56,161 bases of DNA from CALLVY01 sp937899855 (GTDB taxonomy: Bacteria; Bacteroidota; Bacteroidia; Chitinophagales; Saprospiraceae): NCBI GenBank assembly GCA_039820405.1, contig JBCBQC010000039.1:1-56161 (forward strand), given 5' to 3'. Shown here in pieces: positions 8,124 to 16,222 of the stretch. The stretch's first letter is position 1, and the number at the start of each line of letters is the position of its first letter. The notes under the pieces were generated by a model. The model searched no databases and was not told the origin of the DNA. It saw only the letters and a program-made list of their open reading frames with translations. A program made the position numbers and the translations under genes.

Positions 8124-8558
8124 GTGCGAACGCCAAAAATCACCTCACTCCAAAAGCCCCACGACGCCCTCCTCGGGGGGGAACGGCAAGTCATCCTCAG
8201 CGCTAAAGAGACCGCTGGGGATGTCTACCTCGTGGAAGGAATCATGCCAGCGGGCAGCAGCGTGCCGGTACACATTCACCAAAATGAGGATGAGATATTC
8301 CACGTACTGGAAGGCGAAGTACAGCTGGTGCTGGGCGATCGGACTACGATTGGCAAGGAGGGGGATGTCATTTACCTCCCGCGCGGTATCAAACACGGCA
8401 TCAAGACCCACGGTACGAAAACGGCGAGGGTGCTTAACTACGTCATCCCAGGCCGGCATTTTGAGCGGTTCTTCAACGAACTCAACCGCCGGGAAACCAA
8501 ACCAGGCAGTGCCGAAATGGCGGCCATCGCCAAAAAGTATGGCATTACTTTTCTTTGA
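8124..8558 (+). CDS. Cupin-domain protein
   Basis: 144 aa from a GTG start. A single small cupin barrel: the metal-binding motif 1 is HIHQNEDEIFHVLEGE (about 50-65), giving two His, one Glu and a downstream His, and motif 2 is IYLPRGIKHG (about 85-95). Such stand-alone Cupin_2 proteins include isomerases, dioxygenases and sensors, and the reaction cannot be assigned. It starts 51 bp after aspS on the same strand, with only a weak hairpin between, so it may be read through from aspS. No ATG lies upstream in frame, hence the GTG. Confidence 0.85.
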   Translation: MRTPKITSLQKPHDALLGGERQVILSAKETAGDVYLVEGIMPAGSSVPVHIHQNEDEIFHVLEGEVQLVLGDRTTIGKEGDVIYLPRGIKHGIKTHGTKTARVLNYVIPGRHFERFFNELNRRETKPGSAEMAAIAKKYGITFL

Positions 8559-8581
8559 ATCCCCTCCCCAAGTACAGTTCG

Positions 8582-11170
8582 CTACCGTTGGACCAACACC
8601 TTTCCACTCCACCACCTGGTGCCCGCTCGTAGCGTCAGCCAGTACACCCCACCGTTCAAGTCACTCAAATCCAGAACTTCTCCCCGTTGGTAAAGCTCGT
8701 TGCGAACGCGCCGTCCCAGCGCGTCGTAAATCGACAAGTCACCACGCTGCCATTCACCGCCGCTCAGGAAAACTTCACCCATCGTCGGATTCGGTACGAT
8801 CTGCAACTGGGATACCCCAGGAACGGGGGCCAGCCCCACCTCCACCGGCAGTTCGCTCACCATCACATTGTTCGTGTAGTTGGTGATGATCGGCGGATTG
8901 GCGTCAAAGTAGATGCCCGCCCGGTTTTGGATCAGCGTCGACTCCGGTAGCCCGTCTACCGCATCGATCTGGAAAGTCACGTAGCCCTGGCTACCCAGGG
9001 GATTGGAAGCGCTATCGGGGAGAAAAATATCGGGAAAGTCAAAGACCAAATAGCGCTCATCGGTCAGCGAGGTGCGGAGTTGTAGCGGGTGGCTGCTGCC
9101 CAGGACCCGGAACGTACGGAGGTCCAGGTCGGTGGCCAGCGTATCGCGGATTTGGACGTCAAAGGCCACGTCGTTGCCCGTATTTTGAAAACGGATGGTG
9201 TAGACCAGGGTCTCTTCGAATAGGGTCCAGTCGCCCTCGCGAGCGGGATCCACCAGTTTGTCGTTGGGATCGTAGGAGCAGCGGATTTCCACGTCGTGGT
9301 CGCGTACGACGCTCTGTTGACTGCTGGCCCCGTCGCTAAAATCGGCGTAGGTGCGGAAGTACAACGAATCGCCCGGCAGGAAGTCGGGCGGGCCCGGAAT
9401 CTGGGCCGTCAGTTGTCCCCCAAAATCGTAGCCGGGGAAGAGGTCGCTAAAGAACCAGCCGTAGCGATTGGGCGCCACGAAGGTATCCACGCTACTGGCA
9501 AAAAAGACGTTCTCCAGGTTCTCGTCTACCTCCAGCCACAGGGTGCCATCCACGATGGTGGTCCCTAGGTTTTTGACGTGGGGTTGGAGCAGGTTGGGGA
9601 CGTTGCAGCGGGGAAACAAGCCGCCCAGGTTGGTCTGCACTTCGTTGCGCTCGACATTGGGAAATACGCCAAAAGAGAGGTCAGCGCAAAAGCTGCTACT
9701 GCTGTCGTCGATCTGAATCTCAAAGCTACTCGAATCGGTGGTGAGGTTCCATTCGGGCTGGGCGGTGGCATTGTAGCGGACGGTGTAGGAGCCGGGTGGC
9801 AGGAGAATACGGCCGGGAGCATTGGACTGGGGAAAGTACACCACACTGTCCGGCTCGACCAAAATACTGCCATCGGAGAAAAAGCCCTCGTCGGGGTCCT
9901 GGACCTGGTTTTGGTTGCGGTCGTAGAAAATGTGGAACTGGACCTTACCCAGATTATCGGTACAGGAGAGCAGCAATTCGTCCGTATCGTAGCAGCCGCC
10001 ACCCCGGGTGCCGTTTTCCCGAATATTGCCTTCTCCACCGTTGGCAAAGTACGCACACAGATTGAGATTATCACAAACGTTTAACTGAGCGTTTTCCGTG
10101 ATGGAGACCCCAGCCGTACCAAAGAGGTCTACATTGCGCAGGGCCTCAATGTCGACCAGCGCATCGTTATCCTCAATCAGGACCATGTAGGACGAATCAA
10201 TGGTGCGCAAGTTATCCAAACCCCGTAGGCTGGTCAGCTTACTCGCCTTGGTAATGTACAGGTGCCACCCAATCGCCTCCAAAGACAACAAGCCGCTAAT
10301 GTCTTCCAGGTAGGGGTTATTTATAAATTGGATCCCCCTCGTCAGGCACTTGAGGCTACTCAACTGCCCCAAATCCTTGATGCCCGTATTTCTCAGTACC
10401 AAGGCCCGCAAAGTATCGATCCCACTCAAACCGCGCAGGCTGCCGCTCTGACAAAGTGGCTCCGCGGCCGTCGGTGGCTCCGAGTTGTAGATACTGATGC
10501 TCCCGGATACATCCACTAGATTTTCCATCCCCACAAAACTCTCGAAGCAGGTATTGCTCAAAGCAATATCTCCTCCTATCGAACGCAGGTTAGGAATGCC
10601 CAAAGTCCCCTCGATAAAACAACTACTCAGCCACAAGCCCCCACCAATGGAACGCAAGCTATCGAGCCCCGCAAAACTTTTCATCCGAACGTTGCCCAAA
10701 GAAAGGCGGCCACCCATACTTTTCAATTGCTCCCAACCGCTGAAATCCTCCGCAGTACTGTTGCGCAGCAAAAGCCCGTTCCCGAGGTGTTCCAAGGCAG
10801 CCAAGCTGGTAAAATCGAGGCTATCGTAGTTGAAGATCACCAAGCTCCCCCCAATCTCTTGAAGGTTGCGCAAACCGGACAGGTCGATATTCACCCTCTC
10901 ATTAGAAGCCGACTTGATCGTCAGCTCCCCCCCAATCTTCACAACATTGAGCAAGCCATCCAGGTGGCGAATCGAGTCTGGCCCGTACCCCGTCACTATG
11001 ACCACATCCCCCAAAATCTCAGTACAATCGGAATACAATACTGAGAACCCATCCACTTCGTGCTGTTCGTCAAACCGGATGAAATTGCCGATGCACTGGG
11101 CCAGTAGCCCCCAGGTACACCAACAGCTAAAGACCAAACACAGGGTCCACCGCAAACTAAGCTTCTTCAT
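8582..11170 (-). CDS. Receptor-L-domain secreted protein with T9SS sorting domain, copy 1
   Basis: 862 aa. Signal peptide about 1-25 (ending LLAQ). Residues ~30-400 are Receptor-L/leucine-rich-type repeats (recurring IGG then L-x-L then the next L, for example SLRSIGGGLWL). Next comes a region with GKVQFHIFYDRNQNQVQDPDEGFF, a SdrD_B/dockerin-like DxNxNxxxDPDE calcium motif (about 407-430). A DUF7619-type domain follows, with CSYDPNDKLVDP and YTIRFQNTGNDVAFDVQIRDT. The last ~80 residues (IVPNPTMGEVFLS, then IYDALGRRV, ending WWSGKVLVQR) form a T9SS type A sorting domain, so it should be exported through the outer membrane and anchored or released. It is a close paralogue of the gene 37 bp upstream and is probably in the same operon. 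The role may be surface recognition or adhesion; this is inferred. Confidence 0.9.
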   Translation of the reverse strand: MKKLSLRWTLCLVFSCWCTWGLLAQCIGNFIRFDEQHEVDGFSVLYSDCTEILGDVVIVTGYGPDSIRHLDGLLNVVKIGGELTIKSASNERVNIDLSGLRNLQEIGGSLVIFNYDSLDFTSLAALEHLGNGLLLRNSTAEDFSGWEQLKSMGGRLSLGNVRMKSFAGLDSLRSIGGGLWLSSCFIEGTLGIPNLRSIGGDIALSNTCFESFVGMENLVDVSGSISIYNSEPPTAAEPLCQSGSLRGLSGIDTLRALVLRNTGIKDLGQLSSLKCLTRGIQFINNPYLEDISGLLSLEAIGWHLYITKASKLTSLRGLDNLRTIDSSYMVLIEDNDALVDIEALRNVDLFGTAGVSITENAQLNVCDNLNLCAYFANGGEGNIRENGTRGGGCYDTDELLLSCTDNLGKVQFHIFYDRNQNQVQDPDEGFFSDGSILVEPDSVVYFPQSNAPGRILLPPGSYTVRYNATAQPEWNLTTDSSSFEIQIDDSSSSFCADLSFGVFPNVERNEVQTNLGGLFPRCNVPNLLQPHVKNLGTTIVDGTLWLEVDENLENVFFASSVDTFVAPNRYGWFFSDLFPGYDFGGQLTAQIPGPPDFLPGDSLYFRTYADFSDGASSQQSVVRDHDVEIRCSYDPNDKLVDPAREGDWTLFEETLVYTIRFQNTGNDVAFDVQIRDTLATDLDLRTFRVLGSSHPLQLRTSLTDERYLVFDFPDIFLPDSASNPLGSQGYVTFQIDAVDGLPESTLIQNRAGIYFDANPPIITNYTNNVMVSELPVEVGLAPVPGVSQLQIVPNPTMGEVFLSGGEWQRGDLSIYDALGRRVRNELYQRGEVLDLSDLNGGVYWLTLRAGTRWWSGKVLVQR

Positions 11171-11207
11171 TACACAATTTTTCTTGTTTTATCAAAATCT
11201 CAAACAC

Positions 11208-13808
11208 TTACTGCTTGAGCACTTTTCCACTCCACACCCGATCCTCACCCCGCAGGGTAATCCAGTACACCCCGGGCCGCAGATCGCCGAGGTCGAGGGC
11301 CTCGCCCACTCGGAACGGGACGCCACGCAAACGCCGCCCCAGCGCATCGTAAACGGATAAGTCGCCACTCCGCAATTCGTTGCCCGCCAAAAAGACCTCC
11401 CCCGTCGTCGGATTCGGTACGATTTGCAGCCGCGCTACGCCGGGGTCGGGATCCAGCCCCACATCGACCGGGAGCTCACTCACCATCAGGTTGCGCGTAA
11501 AGTTGGTGATGATCGGCGGATTGGCGTCGAAGTAAATCCCCGCCCGGTTTTGGATCAGGGTTGATTCCGGCAGCCCGTCTACCGCATCGATCTGGAAGGT
11601 CACGTAGCCCTGACTGCCAGCGGGATTAGAGGCGCTATCGGGCAAGAAAATCCGCGGGAAGTCGAAAACCAAAAAGCGCGAATCGGTCAAAGAGGTATTA
11701 AGCTGGAGGGGATGGCTACTGCCCAGCACTTGGAAAGTGCTCGCATCCAAATTGGCCTCCAGCGTATCCCGGATTTGGACGTCAAAGGCCACGTCGTTGC
11801 CCGTATTTTGGAAACGGATGGTGTAGATCAAGGTCTCTTCAAACAGGGTCCAGTCGCCCTCGCGAGCGGGGTCCACCAGCTTGTCGTTGGGGTCGTAGGA
11901 GCAACGGATTTCCACGTCGTGGTTGCGGCCGGCGCTTTGCTGGCTACTCGTTCCGTCATTGAAATCGGCGTAGGTCCGAAAGAACAGCGAGTCTCCCGGT
12001 AGCACTTCGGGTGGTCCCGGAATGCGTACCGACAGCTCCCCCGTAAAGTCGTAGCCGGGGAAGAGGTCGCTAAAGAACCAGCCGTAGCGATCGGGCGCCA
12101 CAAAGGTATCCGCAGTGCTGAGGAGAATGGCCGAATCCAGGCTGGCGTCTAGCTCCAGCCACAGCGTACCAGCGAGGATGGTGGTCCCCAGGTTTTTGAC
12201 CGTGGCTTGGAGGGCATTGGGCGTATTACAGCGGGGAAACAAGCCGCCCAGGTTGGTCTGTACCTCATTGCGCTGCACATTGGGAAAAACACCGAAGAAG
12301 AGGTCGTCGCAGGAGCCGCTGCTACCGATTTGAAGCTGGAAGCTACTCGAATCGGTGGTGAGGTCCCACTCGGGTTGGGCGGCTTCGTTGTAGCGGACGG
12401 TGTAGGTGCCGGGGTCGAGGAAGAAAGCGCCGGGGGCGTTGGAACGGGGGTAGTACACCACATCGTTCGGTTCGAGGGTGACGCTGCCGTTGGAAAAGAA
12501 ACCTTCGTCGGGATCCTGGACCTGGTTTTGGTTGCGGTCGTAAAAAATGTGGAACCGCACCTTGCCCAAATTATCGGCACAGGACTGGAGCAATTCGTTG
12601 GTATTAAAACAACCCTGCCCCTGCTCTCCATTGCCGACCACATTGCCCTGCCCGCCGTTGGCGAAATAATTACAAAAGTTGAAATTGTCGCAAACGGTCA
12701 GTTGGGGATTCCCGGCCAGGAAAAAACCCGCCGTCGTAAACAAATCCAAATTACTCAGTGACGTAATGTCGATCAGCGAATCGTTGCGGCTGATTTCGAC
12801 CAACCCAAAATCCATGCGCTCCAAACGCTCCAGTCCCCTTAGGCTTTTCAGCTTGGCCAAGGAATTGATGCTCAGGGTGCCCCCCACGTACTGTAGGTTC
12901 ATCAAACCACTGATGTCCTCCAGGAAGAGGTTGTCGTCCAACTGAAAACGCGCCTCAATCCAGGTTAGGCTGCTCATTTCCCCCAAGTCCTTGATCCCCG
13001 ATTGCTGGACTTCTAGCACAGTCAGGGAATCAATCCCGCTCAGCCCGCGCAGGCTTCCCCCACCCAGACACAGCGGGGCGGGGTTGGGCGTACCCGCTAC
13101 CTCCGCGCCAAAAATATCGAGGCGACCGGAAAAATCCACCAGGTTTTCCATGCCTTCGAAACTTTCGAAACAAGTTTCAAACATGAGAATATCCCCCCCA
13201 ATCTTATGTAAGTTGGGAATACCCAAAGAGCCGTTGACCAGGGATTCCAGTAAGGAGAGATTTCTCCCGATCGCCCGCAAATTGTCCAGCCCGGCAAAAC
13301 TTTCCATCCGCGATTGGAGCAGCTCGAGGTCCCTACCGATACTGCGCAACTGGCTCATCCCACTGAAGTCCGTACCCGTAGACAGGCTGATGGAAAGATT
13401 CCCCCCAATGCGCTCCAGCGACGAAAAACCCAACAGGTCCATATTGCCGACCTTGGAGATGGTTAAATTTTCGGTAACCTCCTCCAAATTGAGCAGCCCC
13501 GCCAGGTCGACATTCGATTGTCCCGTCGGGCCCGTCCGGAAGATGGACAGCGTACCGTTGATCCGGGTAATCACCCGCAAGCTGTCCAGGTTGCGAATCG
13601 AATCCGCACTCATCGTACCCAAGATGACGCTCAGGTTGTTGTTGAGTTCGGTACAGTTGGGAAAGTTTTGGATAAATTCATCCACGTCGCGCTGCTCGAT
13701 GAGTGCGATCGGGCTGGTGGGGCATTGGGCCCGCAAATCTGCCGGTTGGAGAAAACCCACCAACAGGCATAAGACTAGTCCAAATAGCTTTGTAGTTGTT
13801 GACATCAC
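11208..13808 (-). CDS. Receptor-L-domain secreted protein with T9SS sorting domain, copy 2
   Basis: 866 aa, with the same domain order as the downstream neighbour: signal peptide (to about residue 28, LRAQ), Receptor-L/LRR-like region, a DRNQNQVQDPDEGFFSNG segment, the CSYDPNDKLVDPAREGDW domain and a C-terminal T9SS sorting domain (IVPNPTTGEVFLAG, ending VWSGKVLKQ). The C-terminal half is nearly identical to copy 1 over long stretches, while the L-domain repeats differ more. That pattern suggests tandem duplication followed by divergence of the presumed ligand-binding part. Only 37 bp separate the two genes. It is likely the first gene of a two-gene operon. The ligand is unknown. Confidence 0.9.
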   Translation of the reverse strand: MMSTTTKLFGLVLCLLVGFLQPADLRAQCPTSPIALIEQRDVDEFIQNFPNCTELNNNLSVILGTMSADSIRNLDSLRVITRINGTLSIFRTGPTGQSNVDLAGLLNLEEVTENLTISKVGNMDLLGFSSLERIGGNLSISLSTGTDFSGMSQLRSIGRDLELLQSRMESFAGLDNLRAIGRNLSLLESLVNGSLGIPNLHKIGGDILMFETCFESFEGMENLVDFSGRLDIFGAEVAGTPNPAPLCLGGGSLRGLSGIDSLTVLEVQQSGIKDLGEMSSLTWIEARFQLDDNLFLEDISGLMNLQYVGGTLSINSLAKLKSLRGLERLERMDFGLVEISRNDSLIDITSLSNLDLFTTAGFFLAGNPQLTVCDNFNFCNYFANGGQGNVVGNGEQGQGCFNTNELLQSCADNLGKVRFHIFYDRNQNQVQDPDEGFFSNGSVTLEPNDVVYYPRSNAPGAFFLDPGTYTVRYNEAAQPEWDLTTDSSSFQLQIGSSGSCDDLFFGVFPNVQRNEVQTNLGGLFPRCNTPNALQATVKNLGTTILAGTLWLELDASLDSAILLSTADTFVAPDRYGWFFSDLFPGYDFTGELSVRIPGPPEVLPGDSLFFRTYADFNDGTSSQQSAGRNHDVEIRCSYDPNDKLVDPAREGDWTLFEETLIYTIRFQNTGNDVAFDVQIRDTLEANLDASTFQVLGSSHPLQLNTSLTDSRFLVFDFPRIFLPDSASNPAGSQGYVTFQIDAVDGLPESTLIQNRAGIYFDANPPIITNFTRNLMVSELPVDVGLDPDPGVARLQIVPNPTTGEVFLAGNELRSGDLSVYDALGRRLRGVPFRVGEALDLGDLRPGVYWITLRGEDRVWSGKVLKQ

Positions 13809-13871
13809 ATTTTCAATTTTGTATTTTTTAGAATATTTATACTCGTGGTCTCCACCCCTGGCCAGCCATAG

Positions 13872-14012
13872 CTAGTCCCCGGCTAGCAGGGTCATCCAGC
13901 AGACGTCAAAATCAAACGCATTCAGATCGATGGTTTCGCCCGGACGCCAGCCTGAATTTCTATCACGGCTTCGCCTTGGGACGCTGCCCCCGGAGTTCAC
14001 CAATCCACCATA
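13872..14012 (-). pseudogene. Possible C-terminal gene fragment
   Basis: A minus-strand frame ending in TAG at 13872-13874 reads YGGLVNSGGSVP, then SGWRPGETIDLNAFDFDVCW and ends MTLLAGD. The composition looks like genuine protein, but there is no convincing start and the frame has no clear extension beyond about 14030. It may be the decayed end of a gene between the T9SS pair and the response regulator. Low confidence. Confidence 0.25.
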
Positions 14013-14103
14013 GCGAGAAAAAGCATGGGAAAAGAAGAACCTTCCGTGGCACCATCATAGCGTTTTTTATAAACCTTAATTGTTGTTGTATTGCGCGGTT
14101 GTT

Positions 14104-14111
14104 TACCTTCG
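14104..14111 (+). promoter_or_regulatory. Possible -7 box for the response regulator
   Basis: TACCTTCG differs from TAnnTTTG at one position, with ATTG 21 nt upstream as a weak -33 box. It lies 129 bp before the GTG start. The remaining 13809-14103 holds nothing else that can be named beyond the fragment at 13872-14012. Confidence 0.25.
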
Positions 14112-14239
14112 ATTGTCCCTCTAAGTCTTCAATTGAACCCTCAAATTGCCTTGCTTGGCGACAAAATGCAACTCTGGCCCCAGATTTTCGTACGAGATTG
14201 TTAAATCTTGTCAACTCCCAAGGCACAAAAGTAACTACC

Positions 14240-14656
14240 GTGAAAAAATTCAAGTCCATTCTACTCGTCGACGACGATGACGCCACCAATTACCTACACC
14301 GCCTGTTCCTACAGGAATGGGACTGTGCCGAGCATATCTATACCGCTCCGAATGGCCAGGAAGCCCTCGAATTTCTTCAGACCAATCGGGACTTTCAGGA
14401 AGGCCAGCCTTCCCTCATCCTCCTCGACATCAACATGCCCATCATGAACGGCTTTGAGTTTATGGAGGCCTACCAAACGCTCGACTCGCAGTTCAAAGCT
14501 TCCATCGTCGTGGTGATGCTCACCTCCTCCCTCCACCATACCGATCAGGAGCGCGCCAGTGGCCTCACCGAGCTGGCCTCCTTCATCAACAAGCCCCTGT
14601 CCCAAGAACAGATGCACGCCATCATGGAGCAAGTTAAAGTCACCATCGATACTTAG
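14240..14656 (+). CDS. Single-domain response regulator (CheY-like)
   Basis: 138 aa from a GTG at 14240. It is one receiver domain with nothing after it: acidic cluster VDDDD (11-14), phospho-acceptor Asp63 in LLDINMP, Thr95 in VVMLTSS and switch Lys118 in FINKPLS. Stand-alone receivers of this kind (the RCP1-like group) often pair with multidomain kinases. The frame stays open upstream to 13976, but that extension is low-complexity and unlike a receiver, so the GTG directly before KKFKSILLVDDDD is chosen. It is convergent with the histidine kinase, and the stops overlap in the shared TTAG at 14653-14656. That kinase is the obvious candidate partner. Confidence 0.88.
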   Translation: MKKFKSILLVDDDDATNYLHRLFLQEWDCAEHIYTAPNGQEALEFLQTNRDFQEGQPSLILLDINMPIMNGFEFMEAYQTLDSQFKASIVVVMLTSSLHHTDQERASGLTELASFINKPLSQEQMHAIMEQVKVTIDT

Positions 14657-16146
14657 GATTGGATGCCCAGCGCCCGCGCTTTGGTGGGTGAGTGCTCCGA
14701 TTCGAGTGGCAGGTAAATTCGAAAGGTCGTTCCCCGCCCCTCTTCACTGTCGACCTCCAGTCTCCCACCGCACTCTTCTACCAACTTCTTGACGATGTAC
14801 AAGCCCACTCCCGAACCTTCGACGTGGTTGTGAAAGCGGTTGAACATGCCAAACAATTTGGCGCCGTAACGCTCCAAGTCTATTCCCATTCCATTGTCGC
14901 TGATACTCAAACACAACCACTGCTCCCGCAGGTGGCTACTCACGCTAATGATGGGATCCCGCTCGGGCGAGCGGTATTTGATGCTATTGGTCAACAAATT
15001 GGCGAGGATACTCTTGAGGTTGGGTGGAGAAAAGTAGACTTCCGCCACCTCAAAATCGGTCAAAATCTGGGCCCGACTCTCTTCCATCCACCCCAAGTGT
15101 TCCAAGCGCAATTCCTCAACCACTTCCGACAGACTTACCCAGCGTTTTTCCACCGGTAGGCTCCGTTCAATGCGGGACACCTCCAATAAGTCCCGGATGG
15201 TTCGCTGCAATTTTTCGGCAGATTGGTCCATGTAAAACAACGATTGCTCCACCCGCTCGTCTTGTTCGGCTCTCAATTGTCGGCGGAGGATGCCCAAAAA
15301 GGATTGCAAATTGACCACCGGTGCCTTGAGGTCGTGCGATACCCGGTAAGCAAAGCTATCCAGGGAGTCGTTTTTACGCTTCAGCTGGTGGTTTAGATGG
15401 GCCAGGGCCTCGTTTTGTCGTTCGATGATCTGCGCTTTTTCCAAGTCACTCGCCAGACTGCGAAAGGTATCCCCCAGTTTGTCCAACTCTTGCTCTCCCA
15501 CCCGATCCACGCGGATGGAAAAGTCTCCCTCCCCCAGCCGCTGCGCAGCCCCTTGGAGGGCCCAAAGCGCCTGCGACAAGCCCCGCGCGATGAGCTGCCC
15601 AAAGATGATGGCCAGCAAAAAAGTCAGCAGGGATACGATGATGACGCTCCGGAGCAACCGCCGCCACTGCCCCGTCACCACTTCCCCGACCGCCTGACAT
15701 TCGGCGTATTCCCAGTCCCGCAGCGCCTCCAAGGCGGTCACGAGTGTCGTACTCCGCTCTCGCCAGACGGAGGCTTCCCAGGCCGTTTCCGTGGCTTCGA
15801 GATAGCCAAAATAAGCTTCCACCGCGGGCCGCCAGTCCCTTCCCTCCCCCGCCGGAACCCGCGCCCCGTAGCGATCCAGCGCTTCCCGAAGGCCAGCGTA
15901 AGCCGGAGCGGACCGCACCTCGCGACGAGCGAGCTCCCCTGGGGAAGCCTCGGAGCCGTTTGAAATAAGTTGGGTAATATGGACCTGCGTCCTGGAGATG
16001 TCGCGACTGATTTCGTGGTAGGCGGCGACCTTGGTCGTGTACACCCCGCGAATCGAACGCATGTTTTTCCAGGCCAGAAACCCGGCAAAAGCGGCCAGGA
16101 GCGCCACGAGCGTGGAGCTAACAATAATTTTGTTGGCTACGGACAT
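14653..16146 (-). CDS. HAMP sensor histidine kinase
   Basis: 497 aa inner-membrane kinase. TM1 is about 5-26. A periplasmic helical sensor region follows (about 27-163, four-helix-bundle or CHASE3-like, with AAYHEISRDISRTQVHITQL), then TM2 about 166-188 and a HAMP domain about 186-238 (LGEGDFSIRV). The HisKA domain carries the phospho-acceptor His271 in YRVSHDLKAP. The HATPase_c domain has the N box (ILANLLTNSIKYR), G1 (ISDNGMGID) and G2 (GSGVGLYIVKKL). It probably phosphorylates the single-domain regulator whose gene meets it tail to tail. The signal is unknown. Confidence 0.92.
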   Translation of the reverse strand: MSVANKIIVSSTLVALLAAFAGFLAWKNMRSIRGVYTTKVAAYHEISRDISRTQVHITQLISNGSEASPGELARREVRSAPAYAGLREALDRYGARVPAGEGRDWRPAVEAYFGYLEATETAWEASVWRERSTTLVTALEALRDWEYAECQAVGEVVTGQWRRLLRSVIIVSLLTFLLAIIFGQLIARGLSQALWALQGAAQRLGEGDFSIRVDRVGEQELDKLGDTFRSLASDLEKAQIIERQNEALAHLNHQLKRKNDSLDSFAYRVSHDLKAPVVNLQSFLGILRRQLRAEQDERVEQSLFYMDQSAEKLQRTIRDLLEVSRIERSLPVEKRWVSLSEVVEELRLEHLGWMEESRAQILTDFEVAEVYFSPPNLKSILANLLTNSIKYRSPERDPIISVSSHLREQWLCLSISDNGMGIDLERYGAKLFGMFNRFHNHVEGSGVGLYIVKKLVEECGGRLEVDSEEGRGTTFRIYLPLESEHSPTKARALGIQS

Positions 16147-16222
16147 TTTTGAGTTTAAATGCTGGTTTTACTCTTGGGGTCTTACCGTATACTACCAAAC
16201 CAGTGCCAGAAAACCCCTGCGC

